NCBI GenBank assembly: GCA_963920575.1
Contig: OY986975.1
Span: 19,189,897 to 19,253,896, forward strand
Reading direction: 5' to 3'
DNA length: 64,000 nucleotides
From: Narthecium ossifragum
Lineage: Eukaryota; Streptophyta; Magnoliopsida; Dioscoreales; Nartheciaceae
The notes beneath the pieces are model-generated. The model saw only the letters and a list, made by a program, of their open reading frames with translations, made no database searches and was not told where the DNA came from. The number at the start of each line of letters is the position of its first letter. The stretch's first letter is position 1. The translations under genes and the position numbers were made by a program. Of this stretch, positions 11,324-22,601 are shown piece by piece.

Positions 11324-12971
11324 CTACAGGTTACTGATCTCCGATTCTCCAGTCAGGAGTGCCTTGACAATAGCATCACTCATGCGGTCATGCCGTCCGC
11401 AAATGGGAACAAGTGACCAGCATGTGGTAACTCATGATAACGGATCCAAGGGAGCTTGTCACTGATGTAACGTGAGAGTATCACTGGCACGATCAAATCC
11501 TAAGCACCATGCCACAGATGGATCGAGCCTTCGTTCTGCGGGAAGGGGTTTTCAAGATCCATGGGATCAAACTCCCATTTTCCAAAACCAACCATCATGT
11601 CCCGATGGAGGGACTCAAAATTTCCTTGTTGCCTTATATGCGCCTGTCACCAAAAATTAAATCTCATTACGTTGCCAAAGATGAGGAAAAATTGCTGGGG
11701 AAAAAGCCAGAAGCAATTTGACAATATTGTTATTGAGCTTTATACACAGACAAAAAGGCAGTTCTCTGCATTAAATGGTAAACTTTATCTAGCTACCAGT
11801 TTCAGGAATTTTACGTTACAATCTTGCATCACGTATACAGTCAGCTTAATATTTATGGCATTGTTAGCTACTAACAAGATAGATTTGCTATCCTGCATTG
11901 CGAACAATCCAATGAGACAATGCATGGGCAAAACCTTAGCAATTTATCATACCATGTATGGAACTCTAGCTGCAAATTTGGGTATCAGCTCTTTGTCTTG
12001 TGCAGAAAGAATGTCAGGGTGGGCTGATATAACACTACATGCAGGAAACCACTTTTGCGTATTCCACCATTATGTTAACCAAGGAGCATGATGAGCAACT
12101 CCAACCGCCCATTTGTCTTGTAGAACTTGTTGATCATAAGCTTTTTCAGAGACATTGACTGGAAAACCTGGCCACCAAAAGTTGGCCACTGGAGCAACTA
12201 TCGCTGCTCCTACAAGCCTGCCACCATTGCAAAATTCACCATGAGAACAAACTAAGACTAGATCGTAATAAAATGAGATGTGACCACAGTGTTCTAATCT
12301 TGCATGCCACCATTTCGATCTCTTAATCACTTTGAATTCTCATATGAAAAGCACAGGAAGGACGTAGATTTGTGAAGCCAGTAGCATTCAATGGTTTGTA
12401 CCTTTGTGGGATGTACTTGAGACAGCTCCAAACAATCTCTCCTCCAATGGAAAACCCAATAACATGAAACCTGGATCCCAGATTGAACATATCAACAAGT
12501 TCTTCAATATCCAGAGCTGTGCTTTTTGCCGTCATTTTTGGGTTTGGATCACTCTCTACATACCCAGCCCTATCGAATGATAGTATATAGATCCCTCTAA
12601 CTCTTCAGACAATTCCTGTAATTCAAAAATCATAAGCTAAAGTAAAACCTGAAGAAAGCATTGCAATTCAGCATAGGTACAACAGAAAAGGTTGTGATGA
12701 ATTATCAATACCTGAGATAAAGGAAACATGTCATATTTGCAAGAGTCAAAGCCATGAATAAAAATGATTTTATGCTTGCCCTTTTCCTTTGGTACTCCGG
12801 TTTCGATATAGGCCACATACCTTCCATCCTTGAGCTTGATTCTAGATGACGTAATAGGAGGGCCATTCAGAGATCCACATAAATTTGGAGGTGGCGGTTG
12901 AATTGCCTGATAAATCCATGCCACTATACCGATCAGGCGATCACCAAAACGATCACTATCTTTTTGATCAT
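11324..12971 (-). pseudogene. Alpha/beta-hydrolase superfamily pseudogene
   Basis: Exons on the minus strand: 12971-12712, 12615-12402, 12217-11953 and 11643-11324. They carry family motifs: AIQPPPPNLCGSLNGPP near the N-terminus, IIFIHGFDSCKYD (oxyanion HG), HVIGFSIGGEIVWSCLKYIP (nucleophile elbow GFSIG), ANFWWPGF, and a C-terminal HAGHLFPFADGM. At least five lesions are visible. A frameshift separates the MIKKIVIVLVIA anchor from WIYQAIQ. One base is lost after ELSEELEG in exon 2. Exon 3 has TAA in place of the usual Tyr codon before WW. Exon 4 has TAG in place of an acidic codon after LWHGA. About 8 bases are inserted after FADGM. Intact members are about 350-residue plant hydrolases with an N-terminal membrane anchor and unknown substrate. 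Splice sites are still good, so the loss is moderately recent. Confidence 0.9.
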
Positions 12972-13666
12972 CCCTAAAACGCCAAATTTCACATCATAAT
13001 CATCCCAAAAGCCCAATAAATATTTTCTTCAGATATTTCTATCTGAAGAACATAATAAACAAAAAGACCATATCGTGGTTTGTACATATCTGAAGGAACC
13101 GCTGACCATTTTATCACATTTTCTTAATAATATTGCCCAAAGTACAAAAAATTTCTTTCAGAAGCATAGGTCTTTCTCAACAAAAGGCTATGGTTTCATA
13201 TTATCCCAATCCATGAGAACCCAGTTTAAAGAACTCACTGCCCCAATACATGAATTTAATATTCAAGTAAGAACGAGTTCAAGAGCACCATCTAGCAGAC
13301 TGAGACAAGAAATCCACAGTTTAAGAAACACAGATACAATAGCAAATCGACACACGTCCTCACAAAAACACAATAAGCAATTCACAGCTAAAGAAACAGA
13401 GATCTCATCTAATGAAATGAAACAACAAAAAAAAAGAGCTAAAGAAACAGAGATACAAAATTATTGCCAATAGATGTACATTAAAAGTACATACTCTTGT
13501 AACAATAGAATCGAATCAAAGCAGTATCTTTTCAATAGAGGCTTAGATACCATATGTAACAGCACTCAAACCAATCAAAATAGATCCATAAAAAAGGCTA
13601 TCTAATCTACCGACATCCAACATAAACCTTAAACGAAAGTAAAACAAAACATAAACCACTTGTAAA
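12972..13666. other. Upstream flank of the hydrolase pseudogene; nothing clear
   Basis: AT-rich sequence without recognisable coding or repeat structure. It contains short A-rich runs (around 13420-13460) and ends at the left inverted terminus of the next element. Confidence 0.4.
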
Positions 13667-14287
13667 TTTTGCAATTTTGCAATTTTGCTACATGTCGGAG
13701 GAGGAGCGCGCGGATGCCGGAGGAGGAGATCCACGTGGATGCCGGAGGAGGAGGAGCCGGAGGAGGAGGAGAGGTCCGAGAGGTCGGGGAGCTCCGGAAG
13801 AGAGAGAGGGTGGGGAACATGGCCTTTCTCGTGCGTTTGGGGGCTGCTGACGCCGGCGTCGGGGAGAGAGAGTGACGAGAGGACGAGGAGGGGAGCGTGG
13901 GGGAGGGAAGGAGAGGGAGAGATCGCCGCGCCGGGGAGAGAGGGACGAGAGGTCGGGGGTTTAGGGATTTTGAAACATACCGCCAAATCTTGTGCGGATG
14001 CCGGATGAGGAGAAGCGCGCGGATGCCGGCAGAGGAGGAACGCGGAGGATGCCGGAGGAGGAGCCGGAGCCGGAGTCGCCGTCGGAGAGAGAGGGACGAG
14101 AGATCGGGACCCGGGGAGGGAGGGGGAGAGAGAGAGAGTGAAAAATTAAAACGCGCGCCCAATTTCTCTCTCCCTGTCTGCTTATAATCTCGTTTTGGTT
14201 GGGAGGGCCACGTGGTGCGTTTTGATTGGGCCACGTGGCCAGACTTTGCAAGACCCTTGGCTGTAGCAAAATTCTCTTTTAGCAAAA
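13667..14287. mobile_element. GC-rich element with inverted termini (possible Pack-MULE/MITE)
   Basis: The left edge repeats 'ttttgcaa' and ends in 'ttttgctaca'. The right edge is its inverse, 'tgtagcaaaa' then 'agcaaaa'. Between lies very GC-rich sequence with reiterated 'gatgccggaggaggag' units and a palindromic 'ggccacgtggcc' at 14229-14240. Long overlapping open frames on both strands are Arg/Glu- or Ser/Pro-rich low-complexity shadows of the GC-rich repeats. Composition is unlike the flanks, as expected for a captured gene fragment. No convincing target duplication was found. Confidence 0.4.
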
Positions 14288-14425
14288 GGTATGTAGTAAT
14301 CCACATGATGGTCTGAAAAATGTTATTTTTTAGGTTTTGTTGTCCCATCATATTCACATTGGATTTTGACAATGTTTTATTTTGATTAGAGAGATCCTTT
14401 TTATCTCTTTGTTCTTTATATTAAA

Positions 14426-14640
14426 TTAGATGGGCCCCCTGCCACATGGCAGGGTAATCATCAAGTTAATGGATGATTCGGTTATAAAACCGAATTTGAT
14501 TAATGAATTAGTATGGGTATTATATAAGGTTGATTGTATTAGATTAATATACTATAACTATAGAATAGATATAAATGTATGAATTAAATCAGCCTTATAA
14601 GGGGGTGGTTATGCATAACCGTTTTTGCTCCTTATAAGAT
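14426..14640 (-). mobile_element. Helitron-like 3' end (copy E, inverted)
   Basis: Read on the minus strand it ends in hairpin CTGCCATGTGGCAG (14439-14452), a G/C run, then CTAA at 14426 followed by T. This is the Helitron pattern: a short hairpin about 10 bases before a CTRR end, inserted before T. The body contains 'ggttataa' and 'gggtggtta' blocks resembling the copies at 26.6-27.1 kb. The 5' limit is approximate. Confidence 0.5.
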
Positions 14641-17100
14641 TGATATGATAAGTACAACGCCATCCTAAGCTTGTTCCCTCGTTGTATGATTTTTGAAAAT
14701 ATTTTAATGCAAGCCAAGTTTGCTATTCCATTAAGTTGCTAAAACTGAAGGCCAATACTTTTCACATGTTTTGTTTGTTTTTTTATAGGGAATTAGTTTT
14801 TTTTTTCCCTTTTTCTAACGAGAGGTGCATCCGGAGGTCTTCTTACAAAAATGTCTTTCTTTAGGATAAACAAACTTATATCATGAATTGGAAGTATAAT
14901 TGCTTGATACAAAGGTAAGTTATGATGGAAACTACATAGTTCTGAAATGTTTATGTGCGCCATCTATTTAGTTGTATAGCTTCATCTACAATGTTGTGGA
15001 ACTGTGCTAAAGTGAAGTCATCACGATGAATAGTGTTCCTTCTTTAGTGAGGAGCCAAGATTATGTGAATAACATTAATTCACCCATGCGCTGGCTTTCT
15101 TATTCTGTATTCACCATGGTGGTTTCCGAAAAGGGTTTTCATTCCAGGTCTGCTAGCATTATCAGATCACTAAAACAGCTTGTTGCTGGAAGGTGGGACT
15201 AGTTCATTTGTCATGCTCTGCCATAAAATATGGGCATTTGGTATACTGCTTAGCATATATGACAACTCTTTTCACAACCGATATTGTTGTCATTAAACAC
15301 CTCATAATTGTTAATTGTCATAGCACATGTTATTATCCACCCCCCCCACTCCCCCCATTCAGATCTCGTCGAAAAAAGATTTGTGTACATGACATTTCAT
15401 TCATGTACATTGCACATGGCTGAGGTGGTCATGTATTATTGGCTTACGTGATGGGGACCAGTGGAGGTGAGTAGATCTGGACCGTTGAATATGGTCATGT
15501 ACGATGCACACGCCTACGTGGCATGTACCCCCATTCACTTCTCAATCTCGTCAGTTAAGGTTCTTGAGAAAAACCTAATTAGCGGGAGGAATATTTGGAA
15601 TTTTTAATCTTTTTGAGGTTGATTTATACATTAGTATTGGTTAATTGGTATTCGTTTTTCTCAATGTATCCATCAAGTTAGGAAAGTAATTCTCTTACAC
15701 TATAGTGAGCTGTCTCATGAGATGGCGAGGAGAAATGATGGCACATATGAATGATTGAAAGTGTATATGTTGCGGGGAACTTTAGATACTCGAATTAATT
15801 TGGCATATAAACATTGTTCTATAATCAGGGATTGCCGTGTTGGTGGCACGCGTCTGCTCTCAAACCAGCACGATATGTGCTGGTTGGAACGACAAAGGTC
15901 TTCTGAGCTAATGCATATATCGGCTCAGGGCTCATGCCTATAATTGTGTCGAAAATATGTTTAATAAAAGCCGTTCTGGTTTCTATATGACTCTGGTTGT
16001 CTTTCGATGCTAGGAGAATTCAACAATTTGCCTATCAAGTGATCAAAAACTTCTTACCACAAATGTTACCGCAAGTAACATTTCTTCATATTCTGCGGCC
16101 CTTCTGCTCGAAATGGGCTACGATTTCAGCATAGCGCAGTTTTCTTTTCTTGCTGACAATTATTCATGTCATGGTTTTTTTTTGGATGAAAACTCTGCTG
16201 TGCCTGTGCAGTGCACATTTTCTCAATTAAACAGGTATAGATGCAGCTGTGTTATATATCCAAAATAAGTTTGTACAGAACCCATTAATTCCAGCTTTAC
16301 AGTGGTTTCTGAAACTTTCTGCTCCCATATTTTATGCAGTGGTTGTATATAATGGTTTTGTTCTGAGCAATCCTTGTTTCTCTTTTAATGGAATTAATTC
16401 TCACAGGATATTTTCACAAGAAGGATGGAATTGCTTCTCTCCAAGTTTTTAAACTCTCACATGAAGACAATGAGATTTTCCGGTTGGTTTCGGTCAGTAT
16501 CAATCGCACCATGCCAGCTGAAACGGTCCAAAGCATATCCAATGTGGATCGAAACAGCGATGAAATTTCAGGCTGTGTCGGGTGAGGTTTCTGATTGGAT
16601 CAGTTCTAAGTTAGCAAGTTGCAGTGGATGGTGAAATTCCTGGGTCTTTGCTCTTGGATCTGTATCTGAGTTTATAGGATTTCCTTTTGCTTTGTAAACT
16701 CTTTTTAACCTTTTGGGGTTCAACAAATCAAAAAATTAAAAAAGCTGGAACGTTGGAATCAATAGCCAGAGTCTTCCAGGACATTTCGGGCTGCGTCGGT
16801 TGGGTGAGGTTTCGGATCCGTTCCTGCCAGAACCCGATCCATTTCATTGAAACGTGGACACCATTTTCCAAACCTCATAGGAAAATAGTGTGTGACCACA
16901 AAAGACCAGCAGCCAAAAAGCTCATCATCAAGCATGCACTGTGTGTGTCACTGGATGGACCAGCGTCCACCACTGAACTGGCCACACATTTTTGTGAGGA
17001 TCAGAACAAGGACCCATCTAGGGCGGTGCCCTTTCACACGGCAGCCAATTAAGCGATCCCACTTATACGTTGAAACTCTCTTGGTCTAAAATTATTTATC
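14641..17100. other. Intergenic, no confident gene
   Basis: AT-rich with scattered short frames. A C-rich run lies at about 15339-15358. A perfect 9-bp hairpin (AACCAGCAC, five-base loop, GTGCTGGTT) is at 15863-15885, inside a short repeat whose 'ggattgcc.tg.tgg..gcacgcgtc' block recurs near 40698. At 16480-16860 two segments share 'ggctg.gtcgg' and 'gtgaggtttc', suggesting an old repeat. Confidence 0.4.
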
Positions 17101-17313
17101 CAAGGTTGTTCTCCGCCCTTGGATTTAAGTGTTTCTCCATCGTATCAAATTAAATGGGGATGTCTGATTCAAGTTAAGTCAGGATATATCAAGCGATTAA
17201 GATGAAGCCATGTTGAAGTAAATAGTGGGGTGAGGGTTACCGGATGGTTAGCATAGAGAGAGGGGGTGATGGTTACCTTGCCAGGTGGCACGGGAGGGGC
17301 CCACCCCATCTAG
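17101..17313 (+). mobile_element. Helitron-like element (copy A)
   Basis: The body shares 'atcaagcgattaagatgaag', 'agtaaatagtggggtg' and 'ggatggtta' blocks with copy D at 30036-30226. It ends with hairpin TGCCAGGTGGCA (17279-17290), a G/C-rich spacer and CTAG at 17310-17313, followed by T. The 5' boundary is not defined. Confidence 0.55.
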
Positions 17314-17711
17314 TGAAATCATAAGAGACAGCGAGCAAAGAACAAAACTATATCTCACGATGGACATTTGTTCAATCCAAGGGTGGAGAAGATGGGTTTT
17401 GCACATGATTTGGGGGGTATTAGGCCATAACCCATAATCCAGCCCCCTCCTTGTCCATAGCCTCATACATCTTGCTGAAAACCCCACCTTCACAGCTTTC
17501 ACATGAATAACCCAACAACACATCAAAATGACAATAATACCTTTATTTTATTTTTCTTTTTTTATACCATCCTTTTCTCCCTCTTCTCTCTCTCTCTCTT
17601 CTCTCCTCCAGCGAGACAACCACTCCCTTCGCTGGCAGCTCCCCCAGCTTCGTCCTTCCCCCAGGCCTAATACCCCCTTCACCGGCCACCCAATCCGGCG
17701 ACCTTTCCCAC

Positions 17712-18068
17712 CAAGGGCGGAGCCACCTTAAAGGCTAAGGTGGGCTCTAGTCCAGGTAGCATAATTAAAATTTTAGTAATTATTAGGTATATATTAAATA
17801 ATATTTAGATCCATACCAACTTGAATTGAACCTCAGCCCAGGTTAAGTTCAAGCTTAGCCCATAAGAGTCCTATCATATTCAATTAAATGTCTTGAGTAT
17901 CACATATTCTAGAAAGAAATAGTATTCATTTTTTTTTTGGTATACTTTCTAGACCTCCTACATGCATTTTTGTAATCATAGTTACCAAATTAAGTAGATA
18001 AATTGGTGATTTTTTTCCCTTTAGCTTTAGTAAGCCCAGGGCAGAAAAATTTTCTAGCTCCGCCCTTG
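17712..18068. mobile_element. hAT-type MITE with perfect 8-bp target duplication
   Basis: Terminal inverted repeats CAAGGGCGGAGC and GCTCCGCCCTTG bound a 357-bp AT-rich, non-coding body. The element is flanked on both sides by the direct repeat TTTCCCAC (17704-17711 and 18069-18076). An 8-bp duplication and a CA-start terminus are hAT hallmarks. It interrupts a GC-rich stretch that reads continuously when the element and one duplication are removed. Confidence 0.85.
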
Positions 18069-18742
18069 TTTCCCACCTCCGGCCGACTCCTCCGTCCAAA
18101 CCCAACACGAGCTCCCAGTCCCCGCGCGGCATCAACTGCAATCTCGCCCGCCGTCGCTCGTCCCTTCATCTCCTCCGACGTCGACTGCAAACTTTCATCT
18201 TCTTCGCCTTCCTCGACGGCGCCCAACGCCGTTTGATATATATAACTCAACTAGAGACTTTCATCCAACACAGATGCAAAAGAACGGTATATGCTTTGGC
18301 TATTATGTAAGTACCACAGCTCCAAGCGCAAATGTACCATTTCATGCTCACAACTAGCTTTTGATTCTTTACCGACCATAAAATCATTTACATTGTCGGT
18401 AAAACTTACGACATATATTAGGAAATCTATTATGATCACTGATGGAAGAGAATCGATTTAATTATAAATATTCATATTAGTCCACGTATATCATAAATAT
18501 TAAATTTAAGGAGAGGATTTGCTTGATACAATTTCTTCTACCGACAAGCTAGCCACGGCGGGGAATAAAAGTTGCAACTATATGAATACATAATCCATTG
18601 AGCTAAATATCTTAAATTTAAGGAGCGGTCAAATCCAGTTTTGAATTTATGCTATGATACAATTCTTTATAGTAGCTGATTACACAATCCATAGACCTAA
18701 ATTTCTTTAGAACTTCATACCTCCAGCAGCAAAGTAATCAAC

Positions 18743-18744
<2 letters not shown>

Positions 18745-18781
<37 letters not shown>
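18745..18781. repeat. (AT)n microsatellite
   Basis: About 18 uninterrupted TA dinucleotides, just beyond the 3' end of the NAC gene (minus strand). Confidence 0.95.
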
Positions 18782-18783
<2 letters not shown>

Positions 18784-18858
18784 ATGTTGACCCTGATTGA
18801 TGTAGGATGGCATGACCAGAGTGTATGCATGCTAGAATATCTGATTAGTGCTGAACAG

Positions 18859-20117
18859 CTAAAAGCTAGCATGATCCCTGCCGCCGGCGTCGTCGACGAC
18901 AGAGAGGTTACTCCATTCCCAGAGCTTATCTGTAATATTGGTTATAAGCATTGGATTTGGTATGGAAGTATTGAAATGGGGAAGCTGAGAGTACTGCAAT
19001 GGCAAAGGGATGTAATGGTTGCTGCCCTGCTGCTGCTGCTGCATGATGCTGCTATTATCCTGGTAGTCTTCTAATCTAGTGAGCTTATCAATGGAGGAAG
19101 GACTACTGTTAGGGACTAAGCAGGCATTGTTGTTCTTGATCATGTGGTGTAGGAGGAGGGTCGAGTACTCCTCTTCTTCGGTTCTTGTCGTCGTCGTCGT
19201 CGTCGGGCTCATCAGCGACGGCATGCCGAAGATGGCGGCATCGTTGTTGTTGTTGTGATCAGAGGGTGGAATGTGGTCATGATGATCTTGGATGATGATC
19301 TTCTTGGTCTTTGGCGAGGGAGGATGTTCTTGAATTGGCGTGAAGGTTGGTTTTAGTGTGTTAACGTTGTGTTTGGATTTGCTTGGTGCCGAGGTTGATG
19401 GCTTGGAGAAGGTTCTTCTGGGAGGGAAATGGTGGTGGCGGTCGTCGATGCCAGCTCTTCTGTAGACTTTGCAGAGTGAGATCTCGGTCTGGAGACAAGA
19501 ATTTCGGAGAGTTCAGTAACCAAGGAGAAGCAAATCAAAGAAGCATATATATTTAAATTTGTAGACGAATTAAGCACACAAAAATTAATGAAATAATGAA
19601 TTATGCGCAAAATTTAGAGGAATTAATTAGAAGCTAGCTAGCTAGCTAGGATATATCATATATGGATGGAAAACCTCAACTTATATATCAGATGGATGCC
19701 CGCCCTGGATGCAAGAACAAGAACAAGAAATAAAGATTCAACTGCTGCATGCTTTTTTTCTGATATATATATGTACCCACATCCTTTCCATAGTTTTGAA
19801 TGATAGCAGGCAGCAAGAAGCTAGAATACTAGAAAATAAAACTTCAAAATATATAGGGATCGAGCTCCTGATTGCCTACTTATGTAATCCCAGCCTTCGG
19901 GCTTATCTGATCAAAAAAAAAATATAGGGATCGAGCTTGTTTGGAGGATATATAATATTGTTGAGATGGAGATCTAAAGGCTACATGCATGTCTAAACAG
20001 TACATAAAAAGCTAGCTAATGTGCAAATTTAAAGGAAAGAGAAGCTAAGATGGATGTACATTAAACCTCAATTTATGAGATGGATGCCCTAGATCATGCA
20101 AAAACTGAGAGAGGAGA

Positions 20118-20187
<70 letters not shown>

Positions 20188-21674
20188 CAGATCTAGAGAG
20201 AGAAGAAACAGGAACAAGAAGAGCAAGAACAAGAACATGAAATGAAGGATAGCCAATGAGACCGTCGTATAATTGACAGATGAACTAATGAGCTCTTTTT
20301 GAGGAGTGTTAAAACTAAAGATTTAACTGTTGCATGCATGAATTTTTCTGATCTATATATATTTTACATATACATATATATGTACAAATCCTTTCCATAG
20401 TTTTAAATGATAACTACAAGGAGCAAGAAGAATATTAGAAAATAAAAGATCAAAATAGGCAGCTTGTTTGGAGAATTATTGGGATGGAGATCTAAAAGCC
20501 ACATGTCTGAACATAAAAGCTAGCAAGGAGAAAGCAAGATGCACGAAGAAGTTTCATGAAAATTGCAGATCTAGGAAACCCTAATTCACAAATCTGGTTT
20601 CTTTTTTTCCTTTCTGCTTATCATCAGAATAAGAAACCCTAGATGGAAGATATTGTTGGGCCGGTGTCATCAGCAGCAAATAACCAAACCCTAATTTGCA
20701 AAATCTGATTTCTGTTTTCCTTTCCTTCAGCAGAAAAAACCCTAAATGTGAACTGAAGCTAGCTAGCTAGGGCTACTAATACTCATGCAGCATATCTTTT
20801 CAATCACATGAAGATATATATTAATTACAGTAAAATTTCTGACCTTCCAACTGAAGAAAGAGAGAGAAAAGGGTGATGATCAGCAAATAAGATCTATATA
20901 TCTGTGATCTACTTTTAATTCCCAAGGTCATCACATGATCCATGCAACTCCAGCTAGCTTGCTGCAGGGATATATATATATATATATATATATATGAGAT
21001 CGATCAGAGATATTGTTCTGATCGATCAGAGTATTAATTAGTTATATATATAAATCATGTACCTTGTGATGAAATGCCTTCTGAAACACTCTTGTATCGA
21101 TCTGTGGCAGACGGTACTCATTCATGGTCCAGCTTGTTCTGATGCCCTTGGGAGCCTTCCCGGCGTAGAAGACCAGCGTCTTCTTCAGCCCTATAGACCT
21201 TGAATTATCGGTCATGATCGTCCGGTCAGCTCCGGTGGCCTTCCAGTAGCCTGAGGTTGTCACTCTATTCGGCCGATCGCCATTTCGATACTTCCGATCT
21301 CTAGGAGCATAGAAGAACCACTCCTTCCCCCCAATTGCTGCCAATGCTTTAATTAAGAACCCAAAACAAAACAATTAAACCATCAAATTAAAACTACGCA
21401 CGCTAATTTAAATTCACAAGAATTCTTGGATCTTCAACACATTAAAACTTTCATATATATATTTATATATACCTGGAAGCTCCCACGGGTCATATCGGTA
21501 GAGATCGATGAAGCTGATGAGCTGAACATTGAAGCGCTTCCCCTCCACCTTTCGCCGGAGATAGAACTCGATCAGCTCCTCCTCCGTCGGGTGGAACCGG
21601 AAGCCCGGCATGACTAGATCATGCTCATGGTTGTCCTTGCTACCATCGACGCTCATCGCCGCTTGGATCGGCAT
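18859..21674 (-). CDS. NAC-domain transcription factor, LOV1/NAC035 type
   Basis: Three exons on the minus strand, 21674-21473, 21346-21063 and 19488-18859, joined in phase, give 371 residues. The NAC DNA-binding domain (about residues 22-175) shows subdomain A in [20 protein letters not shown], then [49 protein letters not shown] and [15 protein letters not shown], and subdomain [14 protein letters not shown]. The C-terminal activation region is low complexity (Thr, Asn and Gln runs) and ends LWEW...GGRDHASF, matching the tail pattern of Arabidopsis NAC035/LOV1, a nuclear regulator of flowering time and cold response. Intron 2 is 1.57 kb. Exon 2 runs five residues (AFHHK) past the usual NAC junction; a GC donor just before them is a possible alternative. 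The start at 21674 has a second Met six codons later. A TATA box lies about 80 bp upstream. Subfamily assignment is from memory of motifs. Confidence 0.93.
19850..19937 (+). mobile_element. Tiny retroposed 3' tail (SINE/LINE) with ~17-bp target duplication
   Basis: The direct repeat AATATAGGGATCGAGCT at 19850-19866 recurs at 19921-19937. Between is about 54 bp ending in an A-tract of ten or so. An A-tail plus a 15-17 bp duplication is the signature of target-primed retroposition. The insert is absent from the parallel position of the second duplication unit (about 20450), which independently dates it after the duplication. Confidence 0.75.
20119..20185. repeat. Compound (GT)n(GA)n microsatellite
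   Basis: About 10 GT followed by about 23 GA dinucleotides, in the second intron of the NAC gene. Confidence 0.95.
20970..20996. repeat. (AT)n microsatellite
   Basis: About 12 AT dinucleotides near the 5' end of NAC intron 2. Confidence 0.9.
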
Positions 21675-21751
21675 TCGGACGAATTCCAGCCAGCTAGCTA
21701 GCTAGCTCAATGGAACCGTCTCACTTTCCTAGAGTACTGCTCCCTACCTAT

Positions 21752-21766
21752 TCTTATATATATAGA
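21752..21766 (-). promoter_or_regulatory. Putative TATA box of the NAC gene
   Basis: The minus strand reads TCTATATATATAAG about 80-90 bp upstream of the start codon at 21674, the usual distance for a plant TATA box with a short leader. No other strong candidate is nearer. Confidence 0.55.
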
Positions 21767-22166
21767 CCTGCACCACTTGTATACGGGACTTGAGTTGTCA
21801 AAGGTCAAAGCCTAGCTAGCTAGTAATTAAGGTAGACCATCCCTTGTAACTTAGACTATTCCTTGCAAGAAATGAAAAATTCCCACCCTTATAGTGAAAG
21901 ACGTTCATATCATCCCTGCCCCAAACGGAGCGGGGCAAACGGATTACCTGAGAAACCCGGCCCATTAACATCCCTACCTATTTTACTCATAAATCATTCT
22001 CCTTGTGATATATTACTATTAGTTGGTTTCCCTCGCTCTTTCTCTTTCTCTCTCCATCTCGTTAGTTATTATGCAACAATGACAGGTAGTTGTGATATGT
22101 TCATATATATTAGTAGTTGGTTTCCTCGATTTCTTGCTCTCTAGTCCATCTCTTTAATTATTTTTT

Positions 22167-22601
22167 GGGTTATTTATTTTTGAGACCTTGAAAATTTCTT
22201 AAATTATAAATGTACCCTTACAATCTCTGCCTTCACATATGTACCCCTGAAAACATTGTGATAATGTTAACCATACCCTCCGGTTACTAGCCGATTAATA
22301 TTCACGGAATATACCTGGAATATGTCTAACGTCGTTAAATAACCCTTTTGAAAAGACAATTATACCCCTGGTTATGTTTCTACTCTGTTAAGTTAGATGT
22401 TAATCGGGATGGGCAATTAAGTAATTTTGCCCACCCTGGTTATGTTTGTACTCTGGTTAAGTTAGATATATGTACGGACATGGACGGAGGGGCATGGTTA
22501 ACATTATCACAGTGTTTTCAGGGGTACATATGTAAAGGCAAAGATTGTAGGGGTACATTTGTAATTTAAGAAGTTTTCAAGGTCTCAAAAATAAAAAACC
22601 C
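22167..22601. mobile_element. Foldback MITE with ~110-bp inverted repeats
   Basis: The first ~110 bases (from GGGTTATTTATTTTTGAGAC) are the inverse complement of the last ~110 (ending GTCTCAAAAATAAAAAACCC) with about 90 percent identity. The arms include 'atgtacccctgaaaac', 'tgataatgttaacca' and 'tacaatct.tgcctt'. No coding capacity. No clear target duplication was identified, so the superfamily is open. Confidence 0.85.

Larger units (their letters stand above)
19665..20530. repeat. Tandem segmental duplication inside NAC intron 2
   Basis: Segment 19665-20040 and segment 20050-20530 share the same ordered blocks: 'gatggatgccc', 'aactg.tgcatgc', 'tcctttccatagttttgaatg', 'agaaaataaaa', 'gcttgtttgga', 'gatggagatctaaa' and 'aaaagctagc'. 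Unit 2 carries the long GT/GA microsatellite; unit 1 carries the small retroposed tail. Confidence 0.75.

Noticed and set aside
13543..14372. Long overlapping open frames on both strands (up to 247 codons)
   Set aside because: They are Ser/Pro- or Arg/Glu-rich low-complexity shadows of GC-rich repeats with no recognisable domain and no splice support.
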